9,279 nt of DNA from positions 1 through 9,279 of the forward strand of contig JACDDF010000051.1 of assembly GCA_013817135.1 (NCBI GenBank), given 5' to 3'. The stretch is from Nitrospirales bacterium. GTDB lineage: Bacteria; Nitrospirota; Nitrospiria; Nitrospirales; UBA8639. Below, piece after piece: positions 1 through 6,724 of this stretch; position 1 is the stretch's first letter, and each line of letters starts with the position of its first letter. The notes beneath the pieces were generated by a model. It was given only the letters and a program-made list of their open reading frames with translations, was not told where the DNA came from and made no database searches. The position numbers and the translations under genes were made by a program.

Positions 1-122
1 CATCCGACCTTGAAAGCCTGGGCAGCGGTTCATTAACCAGCGGCCCTGCTCCCCGACCCATGCTCAATCACATTCTTTGGTGAAGACCATGCTTCATCTT
101 TGCACTTGTGTGGGCAAACACG

Positions 123-1778
123 TTAGCGTAGCGAGAAACTTTCCTGAACGAACAGTTTGATATTGGGATCGGTTGTGACGATGACCATCGTCCACGGACA
201 TTCCGGCGCACAAATTCTGGAGAGAATGGTCTCTCGTTGTGGAGAGGAGATTTCATGGAGACCGCCATCGACAACAAGCAACTTGGGACGAACGATCAGA
301 GCCCGAGCCAATAAAATTTGAATGGTCTGACTGGGAGAAAATTTTTTTCCGCCGTATTCAACCAGAGTTTTCAAGCCATCAGGAAAATGTTCCATTTCCT
401 TCTGCAAATCCACGAAATGTAAGACCCACAGTAAATCCTCAGTTGACAGGTCCTTTCGTCCTAATGTGATGTTTTCCAAGAACGTGGCTTCAAAAAGTGA
501 CAAATCTCTACTCAACACCAGCCCGCGAATCCCATTCACGGCGTCAGGATGGAGGTCACGAATATCGATTCCATTGTAGCGAATGGTTCCGTGTGGTGGA
601 TCATCCAAACCCGCCAAAAGTCTTGAAATCCGAAATCGTTGAGATTCCGTTCCGGAGACCACTGCCCATTTTTCTCCCGGCTTCAGGTCTACGTTGAGTT
701 CAAAGGCATGTGGCCATGGGGGAGGCAAACCGCCAACATGGGAAACGGAAAGCCCAAGACCTTGTGGCGAAAGCTCGGGAAGGCTGACAAACTGAGCTGA
801 AGTTTGATGGTCCTTGGGAAGAGAAAAAATATGATGGATTTCCGTTAAAGCGGTTAAAAAATAAAAAATCACATAGGTGCGCTTGACGACCGAGTCTAAA
901 TTGACAAGGAGTGTGGCAATGATGACTTCCGCGGCAACCAATTGTCCTAAGGTGAGTTCCCCTTTACTCAACAGCCAACCTGCAGTTCCCAACAGACCGG
1001 TGTGGAGAAGCACTTGAAGAGAGAGAGACCCAATGTATTGTCGTATGAGCACCCGGAGTCGGGACTCTCTTGCATGCACATAGGCATGAGCCAGGGAATC
1101 GGCTTTCTGAAGGATGAGATCACGGCTCTGGCTGGATTTAAAGTGACTGAGATTGTCGGCCACCTCCTGAAACCAATGATAGGCGGCATATTTGGTTTCT
1201 GACATGTGCAGGGTGGTTTGAAGTCCCCCATGGCCTAATACGTAGATGATCCCTACAGCGAGAAGGAGAAGGAGATCAAAAACCAGAAAATACGGGTGAT
1301 ACAGAACAAGCAACACCATGCCAATGAACCCGCCAACCACCACGTTGGTGAGGTCTACCAATAAAGCGGCAATCGCCCGTTGCATAAAGATAATTTCAAA
1401 AAAACGACTGGCGTATTCTCCGCGGAAATGTGTTTCTTGTATAGAGGGAAATATTCGCGCAAAGGCCAGGGTCAGGCGAACAAAGATTCGGCGTTCCAAG
1501 AGATCCGTCGCAAAAAATTGAAGGACTTTGAACACGCCGACAAATACCAGGACCCCAGCCATGATGCTGACCAGCGTCACAACCATAATCGGTTGGATGG
1601 CAAACGCAAAGGTATTCACCAGTTCCTGAACGGTAAGCGGAATAATAAGAGAAAACAGGCCAACGGCTAGGGAATACATGAGGATCGTGACAAGAATCTG
1701 GCGCTCTTGCCTGAGAAATGTGGCCACGTGTTGAAGCACTTCTCTGTTCAGGGCCTGTCCGGCGTCGGTGGTTTTCAT
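123..1778 (-). CDS. ABC exporter-like inner-membrane protein with degenerate (probably ATPase-dead) nucleotide-binding domain
   Basis: A 551-aa protein with the architecture of a half-size ABC exporter (HlyB/MsbA type), lacking an N-terminal C39 peptidase domain. Hydrophobic segments near residues 29-50, 62-82, 140-160, 162-182, 255-272 and 281-308 form an ABC_membrane-like region, ending in the GELTLGQLVAAE stretch common in these exporters. Residues about 340-551 follow the ABC ATPase fold: LLAGLDDPPHGTIRYNGIDI, LFEATFLENITLG and ILLARALIVRPKLLVVD are clear scaffold matches. The catalytic motifs are gone. The Walker A position reads SGTESQRFRIS with no GK(S/T); the signature is FSPSQ instead of LSGGQ; Walker B ends VVDG, so the catalytic Glu is Gly505; the H-loop is VTTD, with Thr536 for His. 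The frame is open throughout, so this is not a frameshift artefact. The start ATG has no obvious Shine-Dalgarno and lies 27 bp after the TolC-family gene. It is probably the inner-membrane part of the adjacent HlyD/TolC system. Its energy source and substrate are unknown. Confidence 0.9.
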   Translation of the reverse strand: MKTTDAGQALNREVLQHVATFLRQERQILVTILMYSLAVGLFSLIIPLTVQELVNTFAFAIQPIMVVTLVSIMAGVLVFVGVFKVLQFFATDLLERRIFVRLTLAFARIFPSIQETHFRGEYASRFFEIIFMQRAIAALLVDLTNVVVGGFIGMVLLVLYHPYFLVFDLLLLLAVGIIYVLGHGGLQTTLHMSETKYAAYHWFQEVADNLSHFKSSQSRDLILQKADSLAHAYVHARESRLRVLIRQYIGSLSLQVLLHTGLLGTAGWLLSKGELTLGQLVAAEVIIATLLVNLDSVVKRTYVIFYFLTALTEIHHIFSLPKDHQTSAQFVSLPELSPQGLGLSVSHVGGLPPPWPHAFELNVDLKPGEKWAVVSGTESQRFRISRLLAGLDDPPHGTIRYNGIDIRDLHPDAVNGIRGLVLSRDLSLFEATFLENITLGRKDLSTEDLLWVLHFVDLQKEMEHFPDGLKTLVEYGGKKFSPSQTIQILLARALIVRPKLLVVDGGLHEISSPQRETILSRICAPECPWTMVIVTTDPNIKLFVQESFSLR

Positions 1779-1805
1779 GGTGAAGACATCGTTTCTTGTT
1801 AGCGG

Positions 1806-3251
1806 CTATGCCACAGGTTGAGTCCAAGAGCCAATCGCCCATTGGTAAAAGGCTTGAGCCTGATGATAGTCGGCTTGGGCTTGGATATAGATGACTTCCG
1901 CATCCACCTGATTTCGTTCCCGTAGATTCACAAAGAGTAAATTGGTGGCCCCCACCTGAAACCGGGTTCTTTCGCCTTTCACAAGAGAGCGGGCGTAGAT
2001 GAGAGCTTGAGAAGCCGCCTGCATACGTTCTTCCGCCCGCAATATGGCCGAGTTGGCATTGTCGATGTCCAGGGCCACCTGCTGCATTCGGTACTGTTGA
2101 TCCCACAGTAATCGTTCAGCCTTCGCTTTCAGTTGAAGCTGTTGGCCGGTCGCACCTTTTTGTAAGAAGGGAAAGCTGAGTATGAGCCCGAACCGGTAAC
2201 CCAGACCCAACACAAACTCTCCCGGTTTCCTGGTTGGTTGAGCCTCAGCTTGAAGCCCAGGGAGCAAATTATTTTTGGCGACACCAAGATCAATATGATT
2301 TCGCGCCGCTTCAAGAGTAATTTGTAGAATTTCCGGCCGGCGTTGTTGTGCCAGATCCACATCGGTTTCCCGAGTTGGGATACCCGAAGTCGAAGTGAGA
2401 GGAGGAAAGTCAGGGACCGTCTGAAGATTGAAAGCCATTGGGGCACCGTGGTCCCAGACAAATAGGGACAGTTTGAACTGTTCCTGTTCGGCTTCTCGTG
2501 TGGCCTTAATGACATTCTCCAAGCGGCGTTGGACTTCCTGGTGGGCTTCGGTGACATCAAATTCTGCCACGGCTCCGGCTTCAGCCTGTCGGGTAAGTTG
2601 TTGAAGACGGACTTTAGCGACATCCAAAGCTTGTTGGCGCAAATCCACAGCTTTCCAGGCGGCCACCCATTTCCAATATTGTGTGGCAGCACCTAAATAC
2701 AGATCTTGGCGGGTTTGTTGGATATGAAGCGTGGCTTCCTGTTCTGCCAGTTTGGATTTTTCCAGTTCACCTTGCTCCGGATTGGTGCCAAGTCCTCGTA
2801 GTAATGGCAGCACGAGGCCTAACAGAGGTTGATTGGTCTGGTCCACTCCGAGATCAGCCACGTCCACATCGCCTATGCCTGTTCGCCATCCCGCAAATCC
2901 TCGAAGCCCCGAGGGATGTCGCATCTGCACCATGGTGTCGTTGAAACCCACACTCTTGGTTTGCCCATCTTTGACGAGACGCTCCACTTCAAAATCATTG
3001 ACCAGGATAGGTTCAAAGGCCCCAAGGGCTTTCAGTAATGTCCCTTGGGCTGCTAGTTTTTCAGTCCGACTCCCATGCAACAGTGGATGTTGTGTCTCAA
3101 CCAAAGACAGCACGGTTTCTAAGCGAAGGGGTCGGGTTGGCGCGTCGTATTGGGAAGTGGTGGTCTCCAGACCGAATGTATCGGGTAGAGGAGACACGAC
3201 AAGCACCGCGCCCGCGAACAAACAGGAAAGTGACAAGAGATTTCGTGGCAT
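1806..3251 (-). CDS. TolC-family outer-membrane efflux protein
   Basis: A 481-aa protein of the TolC/outer-membrane factor family, of normal length. An N-terminal hydrophobic segment at residues 4-23 is probably a signal peptide. Two related halves follow, as expected for the duplicated OEP fold. The first has LRLETVLSLVETQHPLL at about 42-58 and a long helical stretch at 160-262. The second has QRRPEILQITLEAARNHI at 303-320, GLGYRFGLILSFPFLQKGA at 349-367 and ERTRFQVGATNLLFVNLRE at 427-445. The family forms a trimeric outer-membrane channel whose helical barrel reaches into the periplasm to dock with an adaptor, here most likely the HlyD-type protein encoded just upstream. The start is well supported: AAGGAGG lies 8 nt before the ATG. 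It is separated from the adaptor gene by 61 bp and from the ABC-like gene by 27 bp, consistent with one operon. The family is clear; the transported substrate cannot be read from the sequence. Confidence 0.93.
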   Translation of the reverse strand: MPRNLLSLSCLFAGAVLVVSPLPDTFGLETTTSQYDAPTRPLRLETVLSLVETQHPLLHGSRTEKLAAQGTLLKALGAFEPILVNDFEVERLVKDGQTKSVGFNDTMVQMRHPSGLRGFAGWRTGIGDVDVADLGVDQTNQPLLGLVLPLLRGLGTNPEQGELEKSKLAEQEATLHIQQTRQDLYLGAATQYWKWVAAWKAVDLRQQALDVAKVRLQQLTRQAEAGAVAEFDVTEAHQEVQRRLENVIKATREAEQEQFKLSLFVWDHGAPMAFNLQTVPDFPPLTSTSGIPTRETDVDLAQQRRPEILQITLEAARNHIDLGVAKNNLLPGLQAEAQPTRKPGEFVLGLGYRFGLILSFPFLQKGATGQQLQLKAKAERLLWDQQYRMQQVALDIDNANSAILRAEERMQAASQALIYARSLVKGERTRFQVGATNLLFVNLRERNQVDAEVIYIQAQADYHQAQAFYQWAIGSWTQPVA

Positions 3252-3259
3252 GCCTGCTC

Positions 3260-3266
3260 CCTCCTT
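3260..3266 (-). promoter_or_regulatory. Strong Shine-Dalgarno for the TolC-family gene
   Basis: The minus strand reads AAGGAGG here, 8 nt before the ATG at 3251. It is by far the best ribosome-binding site in the export cluster: the adaptor gene (ATG at 4740) and the ABC-like gene (ATG at 1778) have no clear Shine-Dalgarno. This suggests the channel may be translated more strongly than its partners, and it fixes the TolC start. Confidence 0.7.
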
Positions 3267-3312
3267 ACAATGAATTTCAGGATTGACTGTCGTGCATTCC
3301 CTGGAGCTGTGA

Positions 3313-4740
3313 TTATTTCCCCGGCCGTCCGGCCTTGGGGAGAAAAGTCTCGGAAAGATAGTTTGACTGTTCTTGGTAATCAGCCGGGAAGAGATTCACG
3401 CGTCTCCACAATTCATACCAGAGAGGTACCCGGTTTAACAGAACCCATCCCATGACTTGCGTTCCTTGGCGAATCTGACTTTGAGGTGGCCAAGCAGAGG
3501 CCTCCGGATCTTGAGCGACCCAAAACCGAAACCGTTTTTGTGAATCCGGGGTTTGATCAACCACCAGAATTGTGCCATCGAACGTCCCAGCCATCAGTTC
3601 CGGCCATGAAGGAAGCGGAATAGTCGGAATGCCATGAAACATCAGGCGGACCTTCCTTCCGGGCCTGAGAAGGGGAGCATCCAACGGTTCTGCCCACATT
3701 TCGACTGCCCGCGTAGCCGTATCCGGGACGATGGTGAATAAGGAATCGCCTTGTTTCACAATTTCACCAGCTCCCACTCGTGCCATGCGAACCACTGTGC
3801 CATCCATGGGCGCGGTAATAAGGCTGGCTGTTCTCCGCTGGGCAGCATTAGAGCGGGTTAAGGCCAGATCCGCCAACTCTTTTGACGCCTGAGCCGCCTC
3901 TCCAAGGGCTGCTGCCCTTTGGGAACGAATGTTCAGAATGCGTTGGCCAAGTTCGGCTTCAATTTGCACGCGTCCATGGGTGAGGGCCAGTCGTGATTGG
4001 GACACTTCTTGAAATCCGGCGTCACTGGCTTTGAGTTCAGCTTGAGCGGCGGCTTCGGCTTGAATGGCTATTTCCAGTTCACGCCGTGAAACCAACCCTT
4101 CGGCTTCCAGGATGTGGGATCGTTGCAAATTCAGTTGCGCGGTTAGTGCGGCGACCTTGGCCGCAGCCTGGCGCTGGACCATACTCTGGATTCGCCTTGA
4201 AGCTTCCTGAACACGGGAATCGGCCGATCGGGTAGTGGCCGCAGTCAGTGGGGTCATTTCTTTGAGTTGTCTGCCCAGGAAATCGGCACGAGCCCGCGTG
4301 GTCTCCCGCTTTTCCTCCATGGCCTGAATGGATTCGTCCAGCCGTGTGAGGAGATCCGGGGCCAGGAATTTTGAATCGACGTCCACGAGTTCAAGAAGCA
4401 GATCCTGCTTTTTGACTGCCATGCCTTCGTTGACATGCCAAGTCGCAATGCGACCTTCAAGAGGTGCATGAATCTCTTGTGGACGTTCTGCGGGAGAATA
4501 GGCCGATAATTGCCCTTGAACCGTAATCGTCTGAGTCCAAGGTACAAGGAGCAAGGCGAAAATGAAAACAAGAAAAAACCCGATGGTGAATCGGGTACTC
4601 GCATGTAGTTTCTTGGGAATTTTGACGGCTGCCCAGGACTTAAACTGCGGATGGGAATCCGAAACCCGAAGCGGGGGAGGCTGTGGCGGGAAAACGACTT
4701 GAGTGGCAGAGGGTTCTGCTGGATTGGGAACAAGGTTCAT
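3313..4740 (-). CDS. HlyD-family periplasmic adaptor (membrane fusion protein)
   Basis: A 475-aa membrane fusion protein. A proline-rich cytoplasmic N-terminus of about 50 residues (includes PPQPPPLRVS) leads to one membrane helix at about 51-66, ending in VPWTQTITVQGQL. A split lipoyl (biotinyl-like) domain follows. The first half is around 85-122 (RPQEIHAPLEGRIATWHVNE) and the second around 305-340 (LITAPMDGTVVRMARVGAG, then GDSLFTIVPD). Between them lies a long Ala/Glu/Arg-rich coiled-coil hairpin at about 130-300. Residues 340-445 form the beta-barrel region. Proteins of this kind bridge an inner-membrane transporter to a TolC channel in type I secretion and tripartite efflux. The pattern VPW..T..G...AYSP.ER.Q.I.AP..G.I resembles adaptors encoded beside ABC exporters and TolC genes, which fits the two genes downstream. 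The ATG sits 3 nt after the stop of the preceding small ORF and has no clear Shine-Dalgarno, so translational coupling is likely. Confidence 0.93.
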   Translation of the reverse strand: MNLVPNPAEPSATQVVFPPQPPPLRVSDSHPQFKSWAAVKIPKKLHASTRFTIGFFLVFIFALLLVPWTQTITVQGQLSAYSPAERPQEIHAPLEGRIATWHVNEGMAVKKQDLLLELVDVDSKFLAPDLLTRLDESIQAMEEKRETTRARADFLGRQLKEMTPLTAATTRSADSRVQEASRRIQSMVQRQAAAKVAALTAQLNLQRSHILEAEGLVSRRELEIAIQAEAAAQAELKASDAGFQEVSQSRLALTHGRVQIEAELGQRILNIRSQRAAALGEAAQASKELADLALTRSNAAQRRTASLITAPMDGTVVRMARVGAGEIVKQGDSLFTIVPDTATRAVEMWAEPLDAPLLRPGRKVRLMFHGIPTIPLPSWPELMAGTFDGTILVVDQTPDSQKRFRFWVAQDPEASAWPPQSQIRQGTQVMGWVLLNRVPLWYELWRRVNLFPADYQEQSNYLSETFLPKAGRPGK

Positions 4741-4743
4741 AAG

Positions 4744-4971
4744 TTAAGTATGTACCGATGATTGGCGGGGGCTCGCTTTGGGCTCACCAACCCCCCTAAC
4801 CTCGTCAACCCAAATAAACTGTGCCAAGGATCCATTACATTCTAGTCTCTCACCACCATTAAGCCAAGAGAAGGGCACAGTCATTCTCCATAATGTCCTT
4901 TGTGGCCGACATTCAATCAGGGATTGATTCATAGCCGTCGCCCACTTCCAATCGTGTCCATTTGATGCCAT
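4744..4971 (-). CDS. Small hypothetical protein between the exported protein and the HlyD-type adaptor
   Basis: A 75-aa open frame that fills the gap between the upstream exported protein (stop 14 bp away) and the HlyD-family gene (ATG 3 nt after this stop). That tight packing is the main reason to believe it is translated. There is no signal peptide or membrane helix. The C-terminal half, with NGSLAQFIWVDEVRGVGEP, faintly recalls the last strands of PilZ-type domains (a V-W-V-D-E-x-R-x-G pattern), but the rest of such a domain is absent, so I do not assign it. The start is uncertain: the ATG at 4971 has only a weak upstream GAGAA, and internal ATGs at 4932 (MNQSLIE) and 4884 (MTVPFSW, with GGAGA just before it) are alternatives. 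It could be a genuine small gene, a remnant of a larger one, or a non-coding spacer. No function is assigned. Confidence 0.45.
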   Translation of the reverse strand: MASNGHDWKWATAMNQSLIECRPQRTLWRMTVPFSWLNGGERLECNGSLAQFIWVDEVRGVGEPKASPRQSSVHT

Positions 4972-4985
4972 GTTCTCGTGCTTCG

Positions 4986-5351
4986 TTATGAGCTGTGGAG
5001 TTGTCTGACCTGCTCATGATGCCATGCAATCCGTTCTTCGAACTTCTCCATTTCCATTTCAAGGTGATTGGTCATCATTTGGGAAGTAAAACGGTGAAAC
5101 CCTTTGGGATCCATATGTGGCCTATTAGCTAACCGCCTCAATCGTTCCTCGAGTATCGAAATCTTTTTCTTGATTTCAGTCACTTGGACTTGGTAGCTCT
5201 CCAGAATTGTCACGTGCGCGATCAGACTCATTGGCTCCTGTGACACTTCACCTCCCAGAACCTGGGACCGTTGTCCCTCATTCACAGCACAGGCATTGGT
5301 TGAAAATCCGGCGATCAGTAGACTCAACAGCATTATGGCTGAATGTTTCAT
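4986..5351 (-). CDS. Hypothetical small exported coiled-coil protein
   Basis: A 121-aa protein that I do not recognise by family. Residues 1-22 form a signal peptide: Met-Lys-His, a hydrophobic core (IMLLSLLIAGF) and an ACA cleavage site before VNEG. Cys21 is present, but TNAC does not fit a lipobox well, so cleavage by signal peptidase I is more likely than lipidation. The mature part is almost entirely charged helix: about 45-75 (includes VTEIKKKISILEERLRRLA) and about 92-117 (includes EMEMEKFEERIAWHHEQV), separated by a loop with NRPHMDPKG. This looks like a short antiparallel helical hairpin in the periplasm. The frame is open 22 codons further upstream, but the ATG at 5351 is preferred because it begins the signal peptide and has GAGAGGG about 6 nt upstream. 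It is the first gene of the export cluster, with the probable promoter region directly upstream. Its position suggests an accessory periplasmic factor, but that is inference. Confidence 0.75.
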   Translation of the reverse strand: MKHSAIMLLSLLIAGFSTNACAVNEGQRSQVLGGEVSQEPMSLIAHVTILESYQVQVTEIKKKISILEERLRRLANRPHMDPKGFHRFTSQMMTNHLEMEMEKFEERIAWHHEQVRQLHSS

Positions 5352-5420
5352 GGGGTTCCCTCTCAATGCGAAGCGATATGCTTGATTCCCTTTCTTGGTT
5401 ATATTTAATAACACCAACCA

Positions 5421-5473
5421 TTACATAGACAAATACATATTTTTTTATGTAATTATAATATTTTTAAATGTAA
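5421..5473. repeat. Repeated TTACAT/ATGTAA motifs including a TACATA-T6-TATGTA inverted repeat
   Basis: TTACAT at 5421-5426, a perfect inverted repeat TACATATTTTTTTATGTA at 5434-5451, and ATGTAA at 5447-5452 and 5468-5473 lie within 53 bp of AT-rich sequence that overlaps the candidate promoter. The half-sites are spaced roughly 21-26 bp apart, near two helical turns. This arrangement is what a dimeric regulator site would look like, but such motifs also arise by chance in AT-rich DNA. Confidence 0.35.
5452..5457 (-). promoter_or_regulatory. Candidate -10 box for the export operon
   Basis: The minus strand reads a perfect TATAAT here, about 100 nt upstream of the ATG at 5351, inside an AT-rich stretch that could act as an UP-type element. 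No good -35 hexamer lies 16-18 bp upstream (the bases there are GTCCTG-like), so this would be an extended, activator-dependent or non-sigma70 promoter. An alternative is TTGTCT at 5427-5432 with TTAAAT at 5403-5408 and an 18-bp spacer. Either would drive genes leftward; the choice cannot be made by eye. Confidence 0.3.
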
Positions 5474-5500
5474 GCAGGACGAAACCTAACCCCAATAGTT

Positions 5501-5519
5501 CTTCAAAAATCGTTTGAAG
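5501..5519. repeat. Inverted repeat CTTCAAA-N5-TTTGAAG
   Basis: A perfect 7-bp inverted repeat with a 5-nt spacer (AATCG) in the intergenic region. It could fold into a small hairpin or be an operator. No T-run follows the stem in either direction beyond TCACTTTT on the plus strand, so it is not a convincing intrinsic terminator. Confidence 0.4.
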
Positions 5520-5552
5520 TCACTTTTGGCCCAGAAATGAAATCGACACGCC

Positions 5553-5569
5553 ATGTCTTTCAAAGACAT
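5553..5569. repeat. Near-perfect palindrome ATGTCTTTCAAAGACAT
   Basis: Two 8-bp arms are exactly complementary around a single central C. Such an almost spacer-free palindrome suits a dimeric DNA-binding protein better than an RNA hairpin. It lies about 200 bp upstream of the first gene of the export cluster and about 130 bp downstream of cydB. The binding protein is unknown. Confidence 0.45.
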
Positions 5570-5583
5570 CGTCAGGTGATATG

Positions 5584-5600
5584 TTGACACTCATCGTCAA
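5584..5600. repeat. Inverted repeat TTGAC-N7-GTCAA
   Basis: Perfect 5-bp arms separated by 7 nt, located 14 bp from the ATGTCTTTCAAAGACAT palindrome. It is short enough to be a chance occurrence. I list it because it is the third inverted repeat within 100 bp and TTGAC-type half-sites are common in operators. Confidence 0.25.
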
Positions 5601-5651
5601 AATAGATTGTCAGTCGGTACCGTGTTGCATCAGAAGAAAACCGCGTTGCGT

Positions 5652-5663
5652 CCTCGTGCGAGG
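5652..5663 (-). terminator. Weak candidate hairpin downstream of cydB
   Basis: On the minus strand, 36 nt after the cydB stop, CCTCG-CA-CGAGG can form a stem (CCTC/GAGG with a 4-nt loop), possibly extended by flanking TTG/CAA across a bulge. A TTTTCTTC tract follows only after a further 10 or so nt. The distance between stem and T-tract makes this a poor intrinsic terminator, so it is offered only as the best candidate for the end of the cyd transcript. Confidence 0.2.
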
Positions 5664-5698
5664 CAAGGGTTATGGTGCCGGGCTCTAAAAATACCTTC

Positions 5699-6724
5699 TT
5701 ATTTATTGTTACTCCCTTTGACCAAAAGGGGTCCACTCTTAAAGACGTGAAACAAATACAGGAGCGAAGGGAAAAGTACGAGCGCCCCTAGAACGATGGC
5801 CCCAAGGATAAACCGAAGAGTAATCTCCGGGGCAGAGGCATTAAAGACGGTGAGATAGGGAGGAACTAAATAAGGGAACTGAGCAATACCCCACGCCCAT
5901 AAGCTCAAGGTGACTTGAAGGATAGCACACGTTCGAGCCCACCAGTATCGCCGAGTCATGAGAAACCAGAGGGAGACCATCGTCAATCCACCAATCCCAA
6001 GTTGGATTGATAGCCCCCACAGACTGCCGGTGAGTTCTCCCCAAAGTCGCGGTGCGCCAGACCTGCCGAGAAGCAGTACCACTTCCTCCAGCAACCCTAC
6101 AACCAGAACTGTCATGATGGCTCGTTTTCGAAAAATCTCACGAAGCTGATCATTATCTGTTTCCAGAAGAAGATAGACCGCTGCTAAATAGGCAAAAAGA
6201 AACAAACTAAATAGACCCATGACCAACGGGAATGGTTGAATCCAGGGAGACACATACCCTTCGAAAAAACTATCAGGATTCATGGGAAAATGTCCGGCGG
6301 TAATCGTTCCTACGATGATGCCCAGCAAGAAAGGACTGATCAAACTGGAGACGGCAAATATTTGATCCCAACGAACGTGAATTTCATCATCTTTCACATC
6401 GTAATGCCGAAAGGCAAATGCTGCCCCGCGAAGGACGATCCCAATCACCAGGAGTGTCAGAGGGATATGGAGCGTGATGGAAATTTGAGCGTAGGCAGAG
6501 GGAAAAGCCGAAAACAAAATGGTCACGACAAGAATCAGCCAGACATGATTCGCTTCCCAAATGGGTCCAATGGCATTGCCGATCAAATGGTGTTGATTCC
6601 GCCTGGTCGGTCCTCTGGCCATAAGATGCCAGACTCCCGCTCCAAAATCGGCCCCTCCCATTAACGCATAAAAGTTCAGCGCGATAAGAAGAACAACAGC
6701 AAGTGTGGTTTCTAGTTCGATCAT
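5699..6724 (-). CDS. cydB: Cytochrome bd-type quinol oxidase subunit II
   Basis: A 341-aa integral membrane protein of the CydB/CioB family. It is the second subunit of the quinol:O2 oxidoreductase, pairs with CydA in the inner membrane and stabilises the haem-bearing complex. Visible signatures are FYALMGGADFGAGVWHL in the first helix and GPIWEANHVWLILVVTILFS just after it, the CioB-like version of the conserved N-terminal region. About eight to nine hydrophobic helices follow, and the protein ends in KGSNNK. The frame is open 30 codons further upstream, but the ATG at 6724 is chosen: it gives the standard MIELETT N-terminus and overlaps the TGA of the preceding cydA frame as ATGA, the usual arrangement for coupled translation. 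Length is slightly short but normal for the CIO subgroup. The frame is intact with no sign of decay, which argues that the cydA break next door is recent, tolerated or a sequence error. Confidence 0.92.
   Translation of the reverse strand: MIELETTLAVVLLIALNFYALMGGADFGAGVWHLMARGPTRRNQHHLIGNAIGPIWEANHVWLILVVTILFSAFPSAYAQISITLHIPLTLLVIGIVLRGAAFAFRHYDVKDDEIHVRWDQIFAVSSLISPFLLGIIVGTITAGHFPMNPDSFFEGYVSPWIQPFPLVMGLFSLFLFAYLAAVYLLLETDNDQLREIFRKRAIMTVLVVGLLEEVVLLLGRSGAPRLWGELTGSLWGLSIQLGIGGLTMVSLWFLMTRRYWWARTCAILQVTLSLWAWGIAQFPYLVPPYLTVFNASAPEITLRFILGAIVLGALVLFPSLLYLFHVFKSGPLLVKGSNNK

Larger units (their letters stand above)
5352..5698. other. Intergenic region between the cyd cluster and the export cluster
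   Basis: A 347-bp stretch without a supportable gene. The part next to the export cluster (about 5400-5475) is very AT-rich and contains a minus-strand TATAAT. The part next to cydB (about 5480-5698) has ordinary composition and several short inverted repeats. The segment probably carries the export-operon promoter and the 3' end of the cyd transcript. No ORF of convincing length, tRNA or other RNA gene is visible. Confidence 0.7.

Noticed and set aside
99..118. Inverted repeat TTTGC-N10-GCAAA just after the stop of the ABC-like gene, a possible terminator.
   Set aside because: Short, imperfectly paired stem with no T-run after it on the minus strand.
1..122. A minus-strand ATG at 61 (MGRGAGPLVNEPLPR...) and another at 47 (MNRCPGFQGRM...) stay open to the left edge and could begin the next operon gene.
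   Set aside because: Too short to judge, no Shine-Dalgarno at a good distance, and no recognisable sequence.
1396..2106. A 236-codon minus-strand open frame overlapping the ABC-like and TolC-family genes.
   Set aside because: It lies out of frame across two clearly recognisable genes and its own translation has no family features; it is a shadow frame.
2833..3273. A 146-codon plus-strand open frame opposite the start of the TolC-family gene.
   Set aside because: Antisense to a well-supported gene with a strong ribosome-binding site; its translation is low-complexity Ser/Arg/Pro-rich and has no recognisable domain.
6236..6664. A 142-codon plus-strand open frame opposite cydB.
   Set aside because: Antisense shadow of the conserved cydB coding region, with no domain features.
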